Shown here one piece after another: positions 63,911 through 64,000 of a stretch of DNA of 64,000 bases. The position numbers were made by a program, and so were the translations under genes. Source of the stretch: Boseongicola sp. H5 (GTDB lineage Bacteria; Pseudomonadota; Alphaproteobacteria; Rhodobacterales; Rhodobacteraceae); the NCBI GenBank assembly GCA_020622165.1, contig JACNMN010000003.1, positions 310,001 through 374,000 of the forward strand. The letters are read 5' to 3'. The notes under the pieces were generated by a model that ran no database searches, had not been told where the DNA came from, and saw only the letters and a program-made list of their open reading frames with translations. Positions within the stretch are counted from its first letter, which is position 1. The number at the start of each line of letters is the position of its first letter.

Positions 63911-63954
63911 GTTCTCTTTTTGTGCGCATCACCAACATAGAACAAGAGGCGAAC
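63911..63954 (+). promoter_or_regulatory. LexA (SOS) box region, probably of recA beyond the right edge
   Basis: GAAC-AAGAGGC-GAAC at 63940-63954 is an exact match, on the opposite strand, to the alphaproteobacterial LexA site GTTC-N7-GTTC. A second, imperfect copy, GTTC-TCTTTTT-GTGC, is at 63911-63925. Both lie in the gap that opens rightwards from the divergent sulfotransferase-like gene. In Rhodobacterales recA commonly follows cckA, so these sites most likely control recA outside the window. Confidence 0.6.
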
Positions 63955-64000
63955 ACAGAGCATCATTGCCGCCCCCATGGCGGTATGAAATAAGGGATCA

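Overview
The window is a contiguous, GC-rich, gene-dense chromosomal segment. Its gene content points to an alphaproteobacterium of the Rhodobacteraceae/Roseobacter type. The supporting evidence is: a cckA gene that ends the window next to a GAAC-N7-GAAC (alphaproteobacterial SOS) box; an aglEFGAK operon with aglR; PutA paired with an Lrp-type regulator; a stand-alone pterin-binding methyltransferase and a RamA-like activator of the kind used in split methionine synthases; and complete Entner-Doudoroff genes. No rRNA, CRISPR array, transposase, integrase or phage gene is visible. The one RNA gene recognised is a tRNA-Gly(CCC).

Layout. (1) 0-3 kb: a HutC-type GntR regulator diverges from an SsuD/SmoC-like flavin monooxygenase and an aldo/keto reductase, a pair that resembles the core of oxidative sulfoquinovose desulfonation. 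(2) 3-12.5 kb: a tightly overlapping operon of three Gfo/Idh/MocA dehydrogenases, a CUT1 sugar ABC importer and mannonate dehydratase (uxuA) diverges from an FCD-type GntR regulator over an ATACCGGTAT palindrome. (3) 12.5-17.6 kb: an esterase-like hydrolase, putA and its Lrp-type regulator. (4) 17.5-27.6 kb: alpha/beta-glucoside use. glk, a GH1 beta-glucosidase and aglR are on the minus strand; the aglEFGAK importer and GH13 glucosidase are on the plus strand; LacI-type operators lie between. (5) 27.8-32.1 kb: an SDR, edd-eda, and an outer-membrane beta-barrel protein with a clear terminator. (6) 32-46 kb: mostly housekeeping and accessory functions: a PEP-mutase-family lyase, ada, an aminotransferase, YjbR, cysS, cimA, a methyltransferase, an NDUFAF6-like protein, an MFS transporter, an AlkA-like glycosylase, a carboxylesterase, an HNH nuclease, an agmatinase-like ureohydrolase, and a soluble reductive-dehalogenase-like Fe-S protein. 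(7) 46.5-50.5 kb: zwf-pgl-pgi and the tRNA. (8) 50.5-55.7 kb: a minus-strand one-carbon/cobalamin operon (PF13769-like protein, MetF-like, pterin-binding methyltransferase, membrane protein, RamA-like activator). (9) 55.9-64 kb: ppx/gppA, rlmE, guaB, rsmB, cckA, a sulfotransferase-like protein and an SOS-type promoter region pointing off the right edge.

How it works together. Glucosides imported by AglEFGK are hydrolysed by AglA and the GH1 enzyme, and glucose is phosphorylated by Glk. Zwf and Pgl convert glucose-6-phosphate to 6-phosphogluconate, Edd and Eda split it, and Pgi recycles fructose-6-phosphate. edd and zwf carry an almost identical GTTAGCGCTAAC palindrome, so the two halves of the pathway, about 18 kb apart, probably share one LacI-family regulator that is not in this window. 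UxuA also feeds 2-keto-3-deoxygluconate towards Eda.

The points most worth a second look are the SmoC/SmoB-like pair, the uxuA operon with three dehydrogenases and no recognisable uronate isomerase, the structured cysS-cimA gap with a ribosome-binding-site-preceded small ORF, the soluble RdhA-like protein, and the shared arginine/glycine-rich tails of two proteins in the cobalamin operon.
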